DNA from: a virus
Reading direction: 5' to 3' (one strand)
Length of the DNA stretch: 43,467 nt
Virus record (IMG/VR): IMGVR_UViG_3300020202_000121
Location: 1 to 43,467 of that record
The notes under the pieces were generated by a model, which saw nothing but the letters and a program-made list of their open reading frames with translations, was not told the DNA's origin and made no database searches. The translations under genes were made by a program, and so were the position numbers. The stretch's first letter is position 1. Each line of letters begins with the position of its first letter. Of this stretch, positions 21,374-30,312 are shown one piece after another.

Positions 21374-22261
21374 TTAGACTCCGTAAATGGTCTTGTAGAG
21401 ATCTGGGTACCGTGCGTACCCAGATCCGCGGAAGCCGCGACTAGCGTCCTGCCAGGCTGAAGTGCTTGATCGCACCGGCTGAAGCTGATTCAAGTACTGG
21501 AGCCAGTTCGCCGAGCTGCCGCCGTCCGTGTTGTAGAGGGCATACGGCGTCGTCGTGCTGCCGCGCGACCCAGCGTAACCAGTCAGCCCTCCGGCCCCCG
21601 CTCCCAGCAAGGCACCCCACGGCCCGGCCGCCGAGCCATATTGCGCGCCCTGGAGTGCGCCCTGGAGTGCGCCAGCTAGTCCGTTATTCGAGTTCGTGAC
21701 CGTCGTGGTGTACGGCAGCGTCGCTAAGTAGCGGTTCTGGGCGAGATTCGCATCCTGGTAGCCCGCCCCCTGCGACAACCCGAGCAGCCCGGCAATGTTG
21801 GCGAATTCCTGCTGGTTGAGTCCTGAGATACTTGCCAACTGCTCAAGCTTCAAAAGCTGATCCTGACGGGCCAGGTCTTCCCGACTCAAGACCGACTGCG
21901 TCGCCACCTTTGAAAGCAGGTCGTTGACGGCGCCTTTGTAGAACTCCGAGCCGCCGAGTCCGCGCGCAAACAGCGTCTGTTCGAGCTGCGGCATCGTGCT
22001 CCGCAGGGCTTCCTTTTGGAAGGTGTCTTGCCACTCGTTCAAGGAGGCTACGCGCTCAGGGCTGGTCAACGCCAAGCCGCTCAAGATGGAGCCACGCAGG
22101 GCCTTGAGCTGGTTCATGTAGTCTTCCTGCCCGGCGTCAGGCGAGAAGCCGTAGGTGTTGTTCGCGTAGCTCGCGGTGCCATAGCCGGGAATCGAGAACG
22201 ACGGCACCGGCGGCTTTTCAAACGTCGGTACGTTGATCGAAGTCTTCTTCCCGCTACTCAT
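21374..22261 (-). CDS. DNA-ejection/injection-type protein, 295 aa
   Basis: Pattern of podovirus ejection proteins: helical middle with LARGLGGSEFYKGAVNDLLSK, then NQEFANIAGLLGLSQGAGYQ-like stretches, then a Gly/Ala-rich potential membrane segment (GALQGALQGAQYGSAAGPWGALLGAGAGG) and an aromatic C-terminus. Such proteins form a channel across the envelope. It overlaps the acetyltransferase gene by eight bases. No exact family named. Confidence 0.6.
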   Translation of the reverse strand: MSSGKKTSINVPTFEKPPVPSFSIPGYGTASYANNTYGFSPDAGQEDYMNQLKALRGSILSGLALTSPERVASLNEWQDTFQKEALRSTMPQLEQTLFARGLGGSEFYKGAVNDLLSKVATQSVLSREDLARQDQLLKLEQLASISGLNQQEFANIAGLLGLSQGAGYQDANLAQNRYLATLPYTTTVTNSNNGLAGALQGALQGAQYGSAAGPWGALLGAGAGGLTGYAGSRGSTTTPYALYNTDGGSSANWLQYLNQLQPVRSSTSAWQDASRGFRGSGYARYPDLYKTIYGV

Positions 22262-22883
22262 GGCGCCAATCCTTCTGTAAGAGGCCGAGCATCACGACGT
22301 CCCGATAGACGCCGTCATGCCAGTGAGCCTCGCGCAACGTCCCTTCGAGTTTCCAGCCGACCTTTTTCTGCAAGAGGAGCGCCCGCCGGTTATCCGCCCG
22401 TACCATCGTGTCGATGCGGTGGAGCTTCAGCGTCGTGAAACAATGCTCGATCAAGGTCCGGCTGACATCTTCGGCATAGGTGTACCGGCCTTCACGGACC
22501 CGACGCCCAAGACCATGCACCGCCTTGCGGTCCATGATCCCGCTCAAGGTGGCGGAGTGCTTCGTGATATCCGTCAGGTACGCGAACCCGATACAGTCCG
22601 ACTTGCGGCCCTGCTTGGCGTACACACTCCAGCCGGCCAGCTCGCCCGACGCGAGCAGCATCAGCACGTAGCGCGTCGCCTCGTCGTCCGTCATATCTTT
22701 GAGACACATCCGCATCATGTAGCCCGCTTTGTCGCCACGATGCAGCGCGACAAGCTGCGGAATGTCACGCATCTCCAGCTCAAACAGCACGGTCTTCTTG
22801 CCGTAGAGCACCGCCATCTTCCGCGCCACGGTTGGCGCAGGCGGTTGTTCCAGTGCTGGCAGCGTAGCCGTTTCGGACATCAA
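22254..22883 (-). CDS. GNAT N-acetyltransferase, 209 aa
   Basis: RimJ/RimL-like GNAT fold: CIGFAYLTDITKHSATLSGIM (strands 4-5), RVREGRYTYAEDVSRTLIEH at the acetyl-CoA loop position, then RADNRRALLLQKKVGWKLEGTLREAHW and DVVMLGLLQKDW, the family's C-terminal signature. It probably acetylates a protein or small amine. It sits between fibre and ejection genes, so a virion or host-surface protein is a candidate target. A second Met follows directly and could be the start. Confidence 0.85.
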   Translation of the reverse strand: MMSETATLPALEQPPAPTVARKMAVLYGKKTVLFELEMRDIPQLVALHRGDKAGYMMRMCLKDMTDDEATRYVLMLLASGELAGWSVYAKQGRKSDCIGFAYLTDITKHSATLSGIMDRKAVHGLGRRVREGRYTYAEDVSRTLIEHCFTTLKLHRIDTMVRADNRRALLLQKKVGWKLEGTLREAHWHDGVYRDVVMLGLLQKDWRHE

Positions 22884-23596
22884 TACTTGATGATGTAGTT
22901 GAGCGCCACAAAGGGCGGGTTCGCGGTTCCGGTGTCGCCCGTCCCAGATGACCCCGTATTGCCTGTCCCGCTTGCCGAGGTCGTGAGCGTATGCGTGTGC
23001 GCCTGTTCGGTGTTGTTGGCGCCTGAACCGCCACCACCGGTCGCGGCGTTTGCGGCAGATGTCGTCGCCGTATGCGTGTGCGATGGCCCTGTATGCGTGT
23101 GACTCGGGCCGGTATGGGTATGGTCGATTGAGCCGCCCGTTCCACCGAGCGATGAGCCGGTGCCAGACGCCGCCTTACCGAGCGGGAACTTGCCTCGCAT
23201 GTCCGGGAGGTTGAAGGTCGTCGAGCCGTCGCCCGTGCCGAACGTCGTACTGACAATGGCAAAAAGGTCCGCATACGTCGTTCGGCTGACGGCCGTGCCG
23301 TCACAAAGGAGCCAGCCCGTCGGGGCTGAGGCGGCCCCATACGGCAAGATCACGCCGGCTGGCACGTCGACCCGGTCCCAGGCCGAGTTGCGGTAGACCT
23401 TGACCATCTTGTTCGTCGAGTCGTACCAGGTGGAGCCTTCAATGGGGCTAGATGGCGCGGTGGACTTCACGAGCATTTTCCGGTTCAGCCCGGTCATAAT
23501 CTGGTCGAACTCGGAGTCCATGAACGACGCCGTGATGGGGACGGCCGAGTTTTTATCGTTCACGAAGTTCCGCACACGCGAGATCTCAGTGCTCAT
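22880..23596 (-). CDS. Tail fibre with phage collar domain and His-rich tip, 238 aa
   Basis: Residues 1-65 are shared with the next fibre (RVRNFVNDKN, DSEFDQ, STNKMVKVYRN) and probably anchor to the tail. Residues 80-145 form the phage tail-collar domain (GVILPYGAASAPTGWLLCDG, FGTGDGSTTFNLPDMRGKF). The tip has repeated HTHTGPS and HTHT motifs, as in T4 gp12-type needles, where His pairs bind metal ions. The tip ends FVALNYIIKY, also typical. Likely receptor binding. Coupled to the GNAT gene. Confidence 0.85.
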   Translation of the reverse strand: MSTEISRVRNFVNDKNSAVPITASFMDSEFDQIMTGLNRKMLVKSTAPSSPIEGSTWYDSTNKMVKVYRNSAWDRVDVPAGVILPYGAASAPTGWLLCDGTAVSRTTYADLFAIVSTTFGTGDGSTTFNLPDMRGKFPLGKAASGTGSSLGGTGGSIDHTHTGPSHTHTGPSHTHTATTSAANAATGGGGSGANNTEQAHTHTLTTSASGTGNTGSSGTGDTGTANPPFVALNYIIKY

Positions 23597-23603
23597 CGAC
23601 GCC

Positions 23604-24575
23604 TCATGACCTAGTTGACCGGAAGATGTGAACTTTGCCGCTCAAGTTTCCCGAGGACAGAATTGTCACAGTCGTAATGGCCGCGCTGCTATCCCACCCA
23701 CCCCGGAGCGCAATTCCATTCGTTAGATTCTTGGTGGCGAGCGCGAAGGCCACGCCGTGGCCGTTGTTGGTCTGGAGCCGGTTAAAGACCGCCGTCCCCT
23801 CTAGGCCCGCCGTGGCCGTGTCGTGGAGCTGAAACGACGTCTGGGCTGTGCTGTGCGTGATCGAGGTGGTGTCGAGGGTCTGGTACTCGTAGACTGCGCT
23901 CGTGTCGCCGTTAAACCGCATCTGAACCGTGCCAGAACTGGTCGAGACATTGTCGAACACCAGCATAAAGACATCCGACGTGGTCGGGAGCGTACCGCTC
24001 GTGTGGCTGGTGCTGGATAGCGACAGCGATTCGACGAAGATCCACGCCCCGTCTTCGGAATGCACATGATCGCGTCGGGCCGCCACCGTCGCCGAGCCGG
24101 TCGCGGCAGTCCCGAGGGCTGCCGGCGTCGTCGCGTCGAATGCGACAATCGTGGCGTCGCTGCGGATCGTCGTCGTCGCAGAGCCGGCGGCCGCCGCCGT
24201 CCCCAGGACAATCGCAGGGGTCGCAAATGCAGTGACGGCTGTCCACACGGAGCCGTTGTACGTTTTCAGCACGTCGTTCGTCGTGTCATACCAGAGGTCG
24301 CCTTCCTGCGCCGTCGCATGGGCCGACGTCCCCACGTGGCACGGCGACATGATCACCCACTCGTTGTTGCGGTACTGCTTGAGCCATTTGTTTGTGGAAT
24401 CGAGCCAGAGCATGCCGGCAATCGGCGAGCCAGGAGCCGTCGCCTTGATGACCACCTTCTGATTACAGGCGGTGATGAGTTGGTCCAGTTCCGAGTCCAT
24501 GTAGGACGCGGTAATCGGAATCGTGTTGTTTTTGTCGTTCACAAAGTTGCGAACGCGCGTCACTTCAGCGGACAT
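23604..24575 (-). CDS. Second tail fibre, same anchor, different C-terminus, 323 aa
   Basis: The first 65 residues are closely similar to the collar-domain fibre (VRNFVNDKNNTIPITASYMDSELDQL). A repeat of the STNKWLKQYRNNEW type recurs (TTNDVLKTYNGSVW), then an Ala/Thr-rich shaft (GSATVAARRDHVHSEDGAW) and a beta-type head of about 110 residues. The DHVH before the head resembles phage fibre junctions. Two fibres with one anchor suggest dual receptor use or stacked assembly. Confidence 0.75.
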   Translation of the reverse strand: MSAEVTRVRNFVNDKNNTIPITASYMDSELDQLITACNQKVVIKATAPGSPIAGMLWLDSTNKWLKQYRNNEWVIMSPCHVGTSAHATAQEGDLWYDTTNDVLKTYNGSVWTAVTAFATPAIVLGTAAAAGSATTTIRSDATIVAFDATTPAALGTAATGSATVAARRDHVHSEDGAWIFVESLSLSSTSHTSGTLPTTSDVFMLVFDNVSTSSGTVQMRFNGDTSAVYEYQTLDTTSITHSTAQTSFQLHDTATAGLEGTAVFNRLQTNNGHGVAFALATKNLTNGIALRGGWDSSAAITTVTILSSGNLSGKVHIFRSTRS

Positions 24576-24909
24576 CGCCGGACGCTTTCTTGAGGAGCCA
24601 GAACTTTGCCAGCACCACGCCGAACGAGCCGTCTTCGATTGGAGCCATGCCAGGAGCCGTCAGCCGGTAGCCGCGCATGGTGATTGGTCCGCGCTCAATG
24701 GCACAGCACTCGACGGTGTAGTTCAGGTGTTCTAGGGACGACACGAGAGCTACGGCATGCGGGACACGCACGGCGTCCAGGCCATCGGGAATCTGCCCTG
24801 GCTGACAATACTCATCTGTCTGCGGCAGGTAGACGCCGTCACGATATTCGACCGTTTGAGAGAAGCCGGCGGCTTTCAGGTCGAGCGCGAGCTGGCTGTA
24901 AGGGTGCAT
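24565..24909 (-). CDS. Hypothetical protein between tail genes, 114 aa
   Basis: Globular mixed sequence (LALDLKAAGFSQTVEYRDGVY, PQTDEYCQPGQIPDGLDAVRVPH, LNYTVECCAIERG) with three Cys, coupled on both sides (four-base overlap with the tail stabilisation gene, eleven with the fibre gene). No membrane helix. Possibly a fibre chaperone, given its place before the fibre genes; that is inference. Confidence 0.55.
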   Translation of the reverse strand: MHPYSQLALDLKAAGFSQTVEYRDGVYLPQTDEYCQPGQIPDGLDAVRVPHAVALVSSLEHLNYTVECCAIERGPITMRGYRLTAPGMAPIEDGSFGVVLAKFWLLKKASGDVR

Positions 24910-26474
24910 CAGACCGCCCCCTCCAGCACGTAGCCGATTTTCACGAAGTCGATGGAGAGCCGCGCGTCGTCGGTGTCCTGTGAGATGTCCATCACCATGA
25001 AGCGGCCGCGGCCAATCAGGTTACTGGTACGGTAGAGGAAGCTGCCGCCGACGTCGGACCAGTACGAGACATCCCAGAGCGCGGTGTCCCAATAGTAGAG
25101 CGTGGCCCCAGAGAGAAGTTCGATGTCGAGGCTCGTGGTATCGGTTTGCGACAGGCCCAAGCCCCCGAACCAGTAATCGAGTTGAACCGTCGGCTCGGCG
25201 TTCTCCGCAATGAACAGCGCTTCAAAGTCGATCGGCTTCTTATAGCGGTCGGGCCGATCAAAGTAGAGAGCCGGATAGGAGGCTCTGAAGCTGATCGCCG
25301 TCCCGTCATCGTCGTAGGCGGTTGAGACGTTGATCTTGTAGACATGGCTCGTCGAGCCGACGAGCATGTCCCCGTTCCGGCGCTCGCACATGCTGAAGAC
25401 GTTGAATGGAAAGGTCCAGCGACCGACCACGTTCCCGACATCGATCGAGTACACGAGCATCTGATGGTTGCCAGAGACCGGGAAGTTGATGTAGTAGAGG
25501 TTGTAGGCATTGTGGAACGCCCCGGAGATGTGCTGGCTGGTCGTCACTGACGACGCGAGCGAACGGTACAACGGCTCCACCCACTTGGAGAGGCTGTCGG
25601 TGTCAAGCTGTTGGTTCTTCTGGCTCGAAATGAGCGAAGTCAGGACATCACGAGACGGATAGACAATATCGGTGCCGACATAGTCGGCCGCGTTGACCGA
25701 GAGGCAGGTGGTCGGGAAATATTGGACGAAGGTAAACTCGTAAGTGTTGGCCCCAGCGGCGTAGATGACCGTGTAGCGGTCACAGATAATCGCGATCAGC
25801 CCTGAGTCGACGCCGCCAAAGGTGCGAAAGCCACGAATGCGGTCGCCCGTCGGCAACACCGTCGAGAGATCAATCGTGCCAGCGTCAGTCGTGCCGGTCC
25901 AGTCATTCGCGCCCGTGGCGGCATTGGTCTTGGAAAAATACGCCTTCATCGGGTTGGCCGCGCTGTTCAGCCAAACCTTATCCCGATGGACCCAGACCGC
26001 ATCTGAGTCCTGCGGCATGTTGGCATCTGCCGAGAGTGCCGAGGCGACGTAGCCCGAGGTCAGCTTCTGCGGCACGCCGCCGTCGACCAGAAGGAGCTGG
26101 TTCTTGAACATCGCAGCCTGCGCGAGCGCATCATCCGTGCGTCCCGTCAGGCCCGTCAGCGTGTCAAAGGTGGCCGACCCATCGAACTTGCCGTAGGCCG
26201 TCCCCGCGCGGATGATGACATCCGTCGACCCGCCGTCCCACTTGGCCTCGAATACCAGTCGAATCGTCTTGGTGGCTCCATAGCCTGCCCCAAGCGCCGT
26301 GCTGTTCAGCTTGACGGACCCGCCTCGCTGCACAATGACGCCCTGCCCGGATCGGACATCTTTGCGGACGTAACCGTTGAGCAGGTCGTAGAGGAAGGCC
26401 TTTGGCATGTTGAGCCGGTCGCTGATCCGGTTCATGCCTTTGGACTCTGCCAGCACTTCTTGCAGAAGCGGCAT
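24909..26474 (-). CDS. Tail stabilisation/tubular protein (P22 gp10-like), 521 aa
   Basis: Beta-rich throughout, with FEAKWDGGSTDVIIRAGTAYG, FKNQLLLVDGGVPQKL, VWVHRDKVWLNSAANP, GLIAIICDRYTVIY and GRWTFPFNVFSM, the pattern of podovirus hub proteins (P22 gp10 and relatives) that close the tail and hold packaged DNA. Length is close to that family. It follows directly after the adaptor gene, as in P22-like orders. The fibres probably attach here. Confidence 0.7.
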   Translation of the reverse strand: MPLLQEVLAESKGMNRISDRLNMPKAFLYDLLNGYVRKDVRSGQGVIVQRGGSVKLNSTALGAGYGATKTIRLVFEAKWDGGSTDVIIRAGTAYGKFDGSATFDTLTGLTGRTDDALAQAAMFKNQLLLVDGGVPQKLTSGYVASALSADANMPQDSDAVWVHRDKVWLNSAANPMKAYFSKTNAATGANDWTGTTDAGTIDLSTVLPTGDRIRGFRTFGGVDSGLIAIICDRYTVIYAAGANTYEFTFVQYFPTTCLSVNAADYVGTDIVYPSRDVLTSLISSQKNQQLDTDSLSKWVEPLYRSLASSVTTSQHISGAFHNAYNLYYINFPVSGNHQMLVYSIDVGNVVGRWTFPFNVFSMCERRNGDMLVGSTSHVYKINVSTAYDDDGTAISFRASYPALYFDRPDRYKKPIDFEALFIAENAEPTVQLDYWFGGLGLSQTDTTSLDIELLSGATLYYWDTALWDVSYWSDVGGSFLYRTSNLIGRGRFMVMDISQDTDDARLSIDFVKIGYVLEGAV

Positions 26475-27169
26475 TAGATCGACGCCACCATAATGTTATC
26501 GCCGTCCAAGAGGTCTGGGCTGCGCCACATGGCTTTAAACTTGTCGAGCGAACCGCGCTGCCGACCGTCCGGTGAGCCGTAGACCTTTGTGAAGTACACG
26601 GCCGCCTGCTCGTTGTGCTTGTAGTGGAGAATCTTGTAGGTCACGAGGTCGGCCAGCAGGGTCAGATCGAACCCTTCAGGAATCCAGCAAGTGCCGGCGG
26701 GCGTCGCTGTCGAAAGGGGCGTGGGGAGAATCCACTGCCGCCAGGTGATAAGTTTGGTGCTCGCGGCGCTGTTTGGCACGGGATGCGGACGGAAGTGGCC
26801 CCCGTAGTCAATCAGCTTGTCGGGAATCCCGCTCTCGGTGGAATTCAGGCGTTCAAAGTCAAACCGCTGCGGGGTGTAGTAGGTCAGCGACGAGGTGCCG
26901 TTATAGCGGAAGCTGTTACGGTCAAAGTCGGCCGCGCTCGACGGCTTGGCATACGTGGTTACAGCCGACGTGAGGGTCGCCGTCCCCGTATCCTCCAGGG
27001 GCTTCCAGTGGCCGTTCTCTTCCTGCGAGAGGTCGTACAGCACCTCGTTCAGCGTGTTGAACACTAAGAGCGAGATGCCGGTGAGACTCGTCAGGACGGT
27101 CAGGTTCGATGACTCACCGAGATTCGCAAGCACTTTGTTGACGAGTTGGAGCGCACTCTGCTTTGCCAT
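26474..27169 (-). CDS. Tail adaptor protein (gp4/gp11-like), 231 aa
   Basis: The helical start (SALQLVNKVLANLGESSNL, VFNTLNEVLYDLSQEENGHW) and beta middle (YYTPQRFDFERLN, PDKLIDYGGHF) match short-tail adaptors such as T7 gp11 or P22 gp4 relatives, which connect portal and tail. The C-terminal helix (ADLVTYKILHYKHNEQAAVYFTKVY) is also typical. Position between head and hub genes supports this. Confidence 0.7.
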   Translation of the reverse strand: MAKQSALQLVNKVLANLGESSNLTVLTSLTGISLLVFNTLNEVLYDLSQEENGHWKPLEDTGTATLTSAVTTYAKPSSAADFDRNSFRYNGTSSLTYYTPQRFDFERLNSTESGIPDKLIDYGGHFRPHPVPNSAASTKLITWRQWILPTPLSTATPAGTCWIPEGFDLTLLADLVTYKILHYKHNEQAAVYFTKVYGSPDGRQRGSLDKFKAMWRSPDLLDGDNIMVASI

Positions 27170-28095
27170 TAGAAGTCGAGTCCCAGGCTGGCGAGCGTCT
27201 GCTGTACGCGCTTGTTCTGCTGCAACGCCTCAATGCGCTTGAGTATCGCTTCTAAGCCGTGATGGTTTTTGATCGTCGCGTCCAGTTCGTCCTTCACCTC
27301 GCGGATGGCCTGGCGCACCTGGTCTACGGAGTGCGCGACTTGGGCTTGTCCAGCCACCCCGCCGAGCTTCGTTTCCAGGCCGCGCGCGATGCGATCAAGG
27401 GTTTTCAGTTCATCGGCGAGCGAGGCGAGTTGTGCCGACAGCGGTTCCACCGACGACCGCGACGCCTCAATCAGGAGTGCAAGCTGCTGACTGAGGGCCT
27501 TGAACGCTTCGGTGTAGTCCGGGATCTTGATGTCGGGCGCCGCAACCGTCACGGGTGGCGGCGTGTAGTTCACCTTGACGGGCGGCGGCGTGTACTTCAC
27601 GATCGGCGCCGGCACCTCGGGCGCGGGTACGGTGACGGTCAGCGCTTGGCGAATCTCGGCCAGGGTCGGCGGCGCAATCGCCTTAATCTGCTGCGCGAGG
27701 GATTTGAAAGCCGCCTCATAATCCTTTGGCTTGGTGGGCTGGAGCACATTGAGGCGTTCCAGCAGCGTCTCGTACATTTTTCCCTGGTTACGTAGGCTGT
27801 TCCAAATGAAACGAATGCGGTCGGTTTCTTCTTGAATGGCGTTGAGCTGCGACAGAGTGCTTTCGACACCATACCGGATCGTTGCGTCGCCCGTGTCCCA
27901 AACCACGATGCCATCGAATCCTTCTGACAGCGCAACCTTCGCGGTATAGATCCCTGTGCTGCTCCCAAGCTCTACGACGCCGCTTGTCGTTCGGGCCTGA
28001 TGCGTCGTACCCGTCGTGGTGTAGACCGTATACCCGACGGTTGAGAGGCCGCCTTTGCCGGTGCCAAAGTTGACCGTAATCACCCGTTGATTCAT
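27169..28095 (-). CDS. Structural protein with beta head, Pro-rich linker and coiled coils, 308 aa
   Basis: Residues 1-85 are beta-type (VITVNFGTGKGGLSTVGYTVY ... VVWDTGD). A coiled coil follows (IQEETDRIRFIWNSL, YETLLERLNVL), then a Pro/Val repeat linker (KYTPPPVKVNYTPPPVTV), then a long coil (LSQQLALLIEA, VKDELDATIKNHH). The layout suits an extended virion component near the tail. No known family. Confidence 0.6.
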   Translation of the reverse strand: MNQRVITVNFGTGKGGLSTVGYTVYTTTGTTHQARTTSGVVELGSSTGIYTAKVALSEGFDGIVVWDTGDATIRYGVESTLSQLNAIQEETDRIRFIWNSLRNQGKMYETLLERLNVLQPTKPKDYEAAFKSLAQQIKAIAPPTLAEIRQALTVTVPAPEVPAPIVKYTPPPVKVNYTPPPVTVAAPDIKIPDYTEAFKALSQQLALLIEASRSSVEPLSAQLASLADELKTLDRIARGLETKLGGVAGQAQVAHSVDQVRQAIREVKDELDATIKNHHGLEAILKRIEALQQNKRVQQTLASLGLDF

Positions 28096-28481
28096 GTGGC
28101 AAGTCCTGCTCGTTGGAGCTTGTGATAGATACGCTGGGCACGGGCCTCAATCTGCTCGCTGCGCTTTAGTTGTGCATCAGCCCGAAGCCGGTGAAATTCG
28201 TGGCAGCCGTCTTTGCCGCAGTGCAAGGGTTCCGGCACGCTATCGAGATTCATGGCGTCGACGTAACCGCCACGCATCGCTGCGAACAGATCGGACTCCT
28301 GCCAGTGAAACCACTCGCCGCAGTACCGACACCGCTTGTCGCCGTACAGCTTCGTCTTCAGAATGAAGCGCCGGCCGCAGAACCGGCCCGTTCCGTCGAC
28401 CTCAACCGAACGGGTCTCTTTGGATCTCGATTCGATCAGTTGCCCGTCGGGTGTTTTGTCGAGAAACGTGCGCGGGATCAT
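28092..28481 (-). CDS. Zinc-ribbon protein, 129 aa
   Basis: Two metal knuckles: C51-x2-C54 (CRYCGEWFHWQ) and C88-x4-C93-x3-H (HCGKDGCHEFHR). Basic helical C-terminus (LKRSEQIEARAQRIYHKLQRA). The start has FCGRRFILKTKLYGDKR. It is coupled to the coil protein by ATGA. Possibly a nucleic-acid-binding late protein; function unknown. Confidence 0.65.
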   Translation of the reverse strand: MIPRTFLDKTPDGQLIESRSKETRSVEVDGTGRFCGRRFILKTKLYGDKRCRYCGEWFHWQESDLFAAMRGGYVDAMNLDSVPEPLHCGKDGCHEFHRLRADAQLKRSEQIEARAQRIYHKLQRAGLAT

Positions 28482-28651
28482 TCCTGCTCGCTGTAGGCGT
28501 ATCCGTCTGGATACTTCCGGCTATCAAGCCGGCGGGTACTCACCTGGCCCTTGCGCTTAAGCCAAAACAGGCGCCAGCTCTCGACGAGCTGATCCGTCAC
28601 GGGCAATCGCGGGTGGGTCTTCCCCATCCGCACAATGTCACGGAGCGTCAT
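28478..28651 (-). CDS. 57-aa basic protein
   Basis: I choose ATG 28651 (GGGAGG upstream), inside the end of the methyltransferase gene. Basic helical sequence (LRDIVRMGKTHPRLPV, SWRLFWLKRKGQ, RRLDSRKYPDGYAYSEQE). No cysteines, no membrane helix. It couples the methyltransferase to the zinc-ribbon gene. Function unknown. Confidence 0.6.
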   Translation of the reverse strand: MTLRDIVRMGKTHPRLPVTDQLVESWRLFWLKRKGQVSTRRLDSRKYPDGYAYSEQE

Positions 28652-29258
28652 GGGACACCTCCCGTTCCAATTGCCACACACAATGCCGCCGAGTGAGTTC
28701 ATGAATCATCGAGAGACGGAACCCGCTCGCCGAGATCGTGCGGAGGACATCGTCGCGGTTATACTTATTGATCCAATGCCGGTGCACCTTGTCGCGGATA
28801 GTCATTAGCTGCGTCGGTGCCTCGCCTGGCTGACGGAACCAGCCGATCAGAACGACTCGGCCCGCGACACGCAGGAGTTCGTTCAAGCCCGGTGTGAAAT
28901 GCCGCAGATGTTCCAGCACGTGCTCGCTGATGACCACATCCCAGGCCCGGTCGGGGTACGGCAGCGCCTCAATGTCACCACGCAGAAAGGCCACTTCGGG
29001 AAAACGCGCCATCGCGTGTTGCAGCATGGCACTTGACTGATCCATGCCGCAGTAGCGAAGCGTCGGCAACGATGGCTGGATCGCCGCATAGGTATCGGCC
29101 CGGCCGCAGCCGACTTCAAGAAGCGACGTGGGTTTCAGGGACTTCACAATCTCCCGCATGACGAGCCGCCGAAACGGATGCAGATGGAGGGCTTTGACCA
29201 CCTCGGGCTGCTCCCAGCCCTCGTGATGTTTCGGCCGCTCCTCGATGAGTGTCGTCAT
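28638..29258 (-). CDS. Class I SAM-dependent methyltransferase, 206 aa
   Basis: Motif I SLLEVGCGRAD at residues 45-55, then CGMDQSSAMLQHA, RGDIEALPYPDRAWDVVISEHVLEHL and RVAGRVVLIGW form the Methyltransf_11-type fold. It overlaps the glycosyltransferase gene by four bases. Small-molecule or sugar methylation fits both the fold and the neighbours. The target (glycan of the virion or of the cell surface) is unknown. Confidence 0.85.
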   Translation of the reverse strand: MTTLIEERPKHHEGWEQPEVVKALHLHPFRRLVMREIVKSLKPTSLLEVGCGRADTYAAIQPSLPTLRYCGMDQSSAMLQHAMARFPEVAFLRGDIEALPYPDRAWDVVISEHVLEHLRHFTPGLNELLRVAGRVVLIGWFRQPGEAPTQLMTIRDKVHRHWINKYNRDDVLRTISASGFRLSMIHELTRRHCVWQLEREVSHDAP

Positions 29259-30220
29259 GCGACCGCCACCTTCACGTCAGCCTGAATCGCGTCAAGCACG
29301 GGCAGATAGGTCTTCCGATAGTCGTAGTGCTCTTCCGCGTACCGTCGCGCTTCAAGCCCCTCGTAGTTCCGCAGGTTGCGCTCGTAGATCGCGCGCAGTT
29401 CGTCGAAGGTGCTCCAAAGCCACTTCTCGGGAAACTGATACTGCGCCCCCGGCCAGCGGTGGACGAGCGGCACAGCCCCCGTTGCCATCGCTTCGAGGAT
29501 GTTCATCGGGTTCCCCTCGGCAATGGAGGAGGACAGCACGAAGCCGACTTTGCCGAGAAAGTGGTTCACGAACGTATGGTCATTCTTCCAGCCGTGGTGA
29601 TCGAACTTCACCCCGAGATGCGGCAGGATGCGTTCGAGGTAGTAGAACCGTCGCAGATCCTGATTGCGTCCGAGGTGGTGAAAGGTGAGCGAGGGATTGA
29701 CCTTGTGGAGTTCGGCGACGGCTTGCACCGCCAGCTCCACACCCTTTTTCTCGTTCACGTCACAGATCCATCCAAGGCGGCTGAGCGCGTCGCTCGGCCG
29801 GTCGATGAAGCCCCATTCCGAGAGATCAATACCGTTCTTGATGAAGGTCGGCTCCACGCCTTTGACACGGCACTTGAACGCATAGGCGTGTTCCTCGTTC
29901 AACATGAAGAACCGTCTGACGTTCGACCAGGTGATCTTCGTCAGGTCCGCCCATCCAGATCGCGTAAAAATCTCATAGGACCGTAAGATCACGTAGAGCG
30001 GCGGCGGGTTCAGTTCCTTCGGCAGTGCCGAGAGTTGAATCGCCCACTTGTCGGCCCAATGGCACAGGATCGCGTCGTACTTCGGCAGGTGCGGCGCAAG
30101 GGCTTTCTGGTCGACATACTCGCTCACCAGCCATTCGGACGTATGCCCGTGCTGCTTGAAGAAGTCGGACCAATACCCGATCCACGTGTTCTTCCAGGGC
30201 GTGACGCAGAGAATGTTCAT
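29255..30220 (-). CDS. GT4-type glycosyltransferase, 321 aa
   Basis: I choose ATG 30220 (MNILCVTPWKNTWIGYW), because a real fold starts there and it couples to the 31-aa peptide. GT-B features: a middle IKNGIDLSEWGF (acceptor/donor linker) and a C-terminal SSSIAEGNPMNILEAMATGAVPLVH, the E-x7-E donor site of GT4 enzymes. It should transfer an activated sugar in the cytoplasm. It is part of a five-gene sugar-modification block in the late operon. Confidence 0.85.
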   Translation of the reverse strand: MNILCVTPWKNTWIGYWSDFFKQHGHTSEWLVSEYVDQKALAPHLPKYDAILCHWADKWAIQLSALPKELNPPPLYVILRSYEIFTRSGWADLTKITWSNVRRFFMLNEEHAYAFKCRVKGVEPTFIKNGIDLSEWGFIDRPSDALSRLGWICDVNEKKGVELAVQAVAELHKVNPSLTFHHLGRNQDLRRFYYLERILPHLGVKFDHHGWKNDHTFVNHFLGKVGFVLSSSIAEGNPMNILEAMATGAVPLVHRWPGAQYQFPEKWLWSTFDELRAIYERNLRNYEGLEARRYAEEHYDYRKTYLPVLDAIQADVKVAVA

Positions 30221-30312
30221 TCCCAAGCGTCCGCGTCGTTGCCAAACAGGAACAGACCCACGACATAGCCCACCAGCCACAGAAGGAATATCGCGGAGAT
30301 CAGGAACTTCAT
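30217..30312 (-). CDS. 31-aa membrane peptide between two glycosyltransferase genes
   Basis: The ATG overlaps the stop of the upstream glycosyltransferase and its TGA overlaps the next start. One hydrophobic helix (FLISAIFLLWLVGYVVGLFLF) with acidic end (GNDADAWE). A small membrane anchor or partner of the flanking enzymes is possible. Coupling on both sides supports a real gene despite its size. Confidence 0.6.
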   Translation of the reverse strand: MKFLISAIFLLWLVGYVVGLFLFGNDADAWE

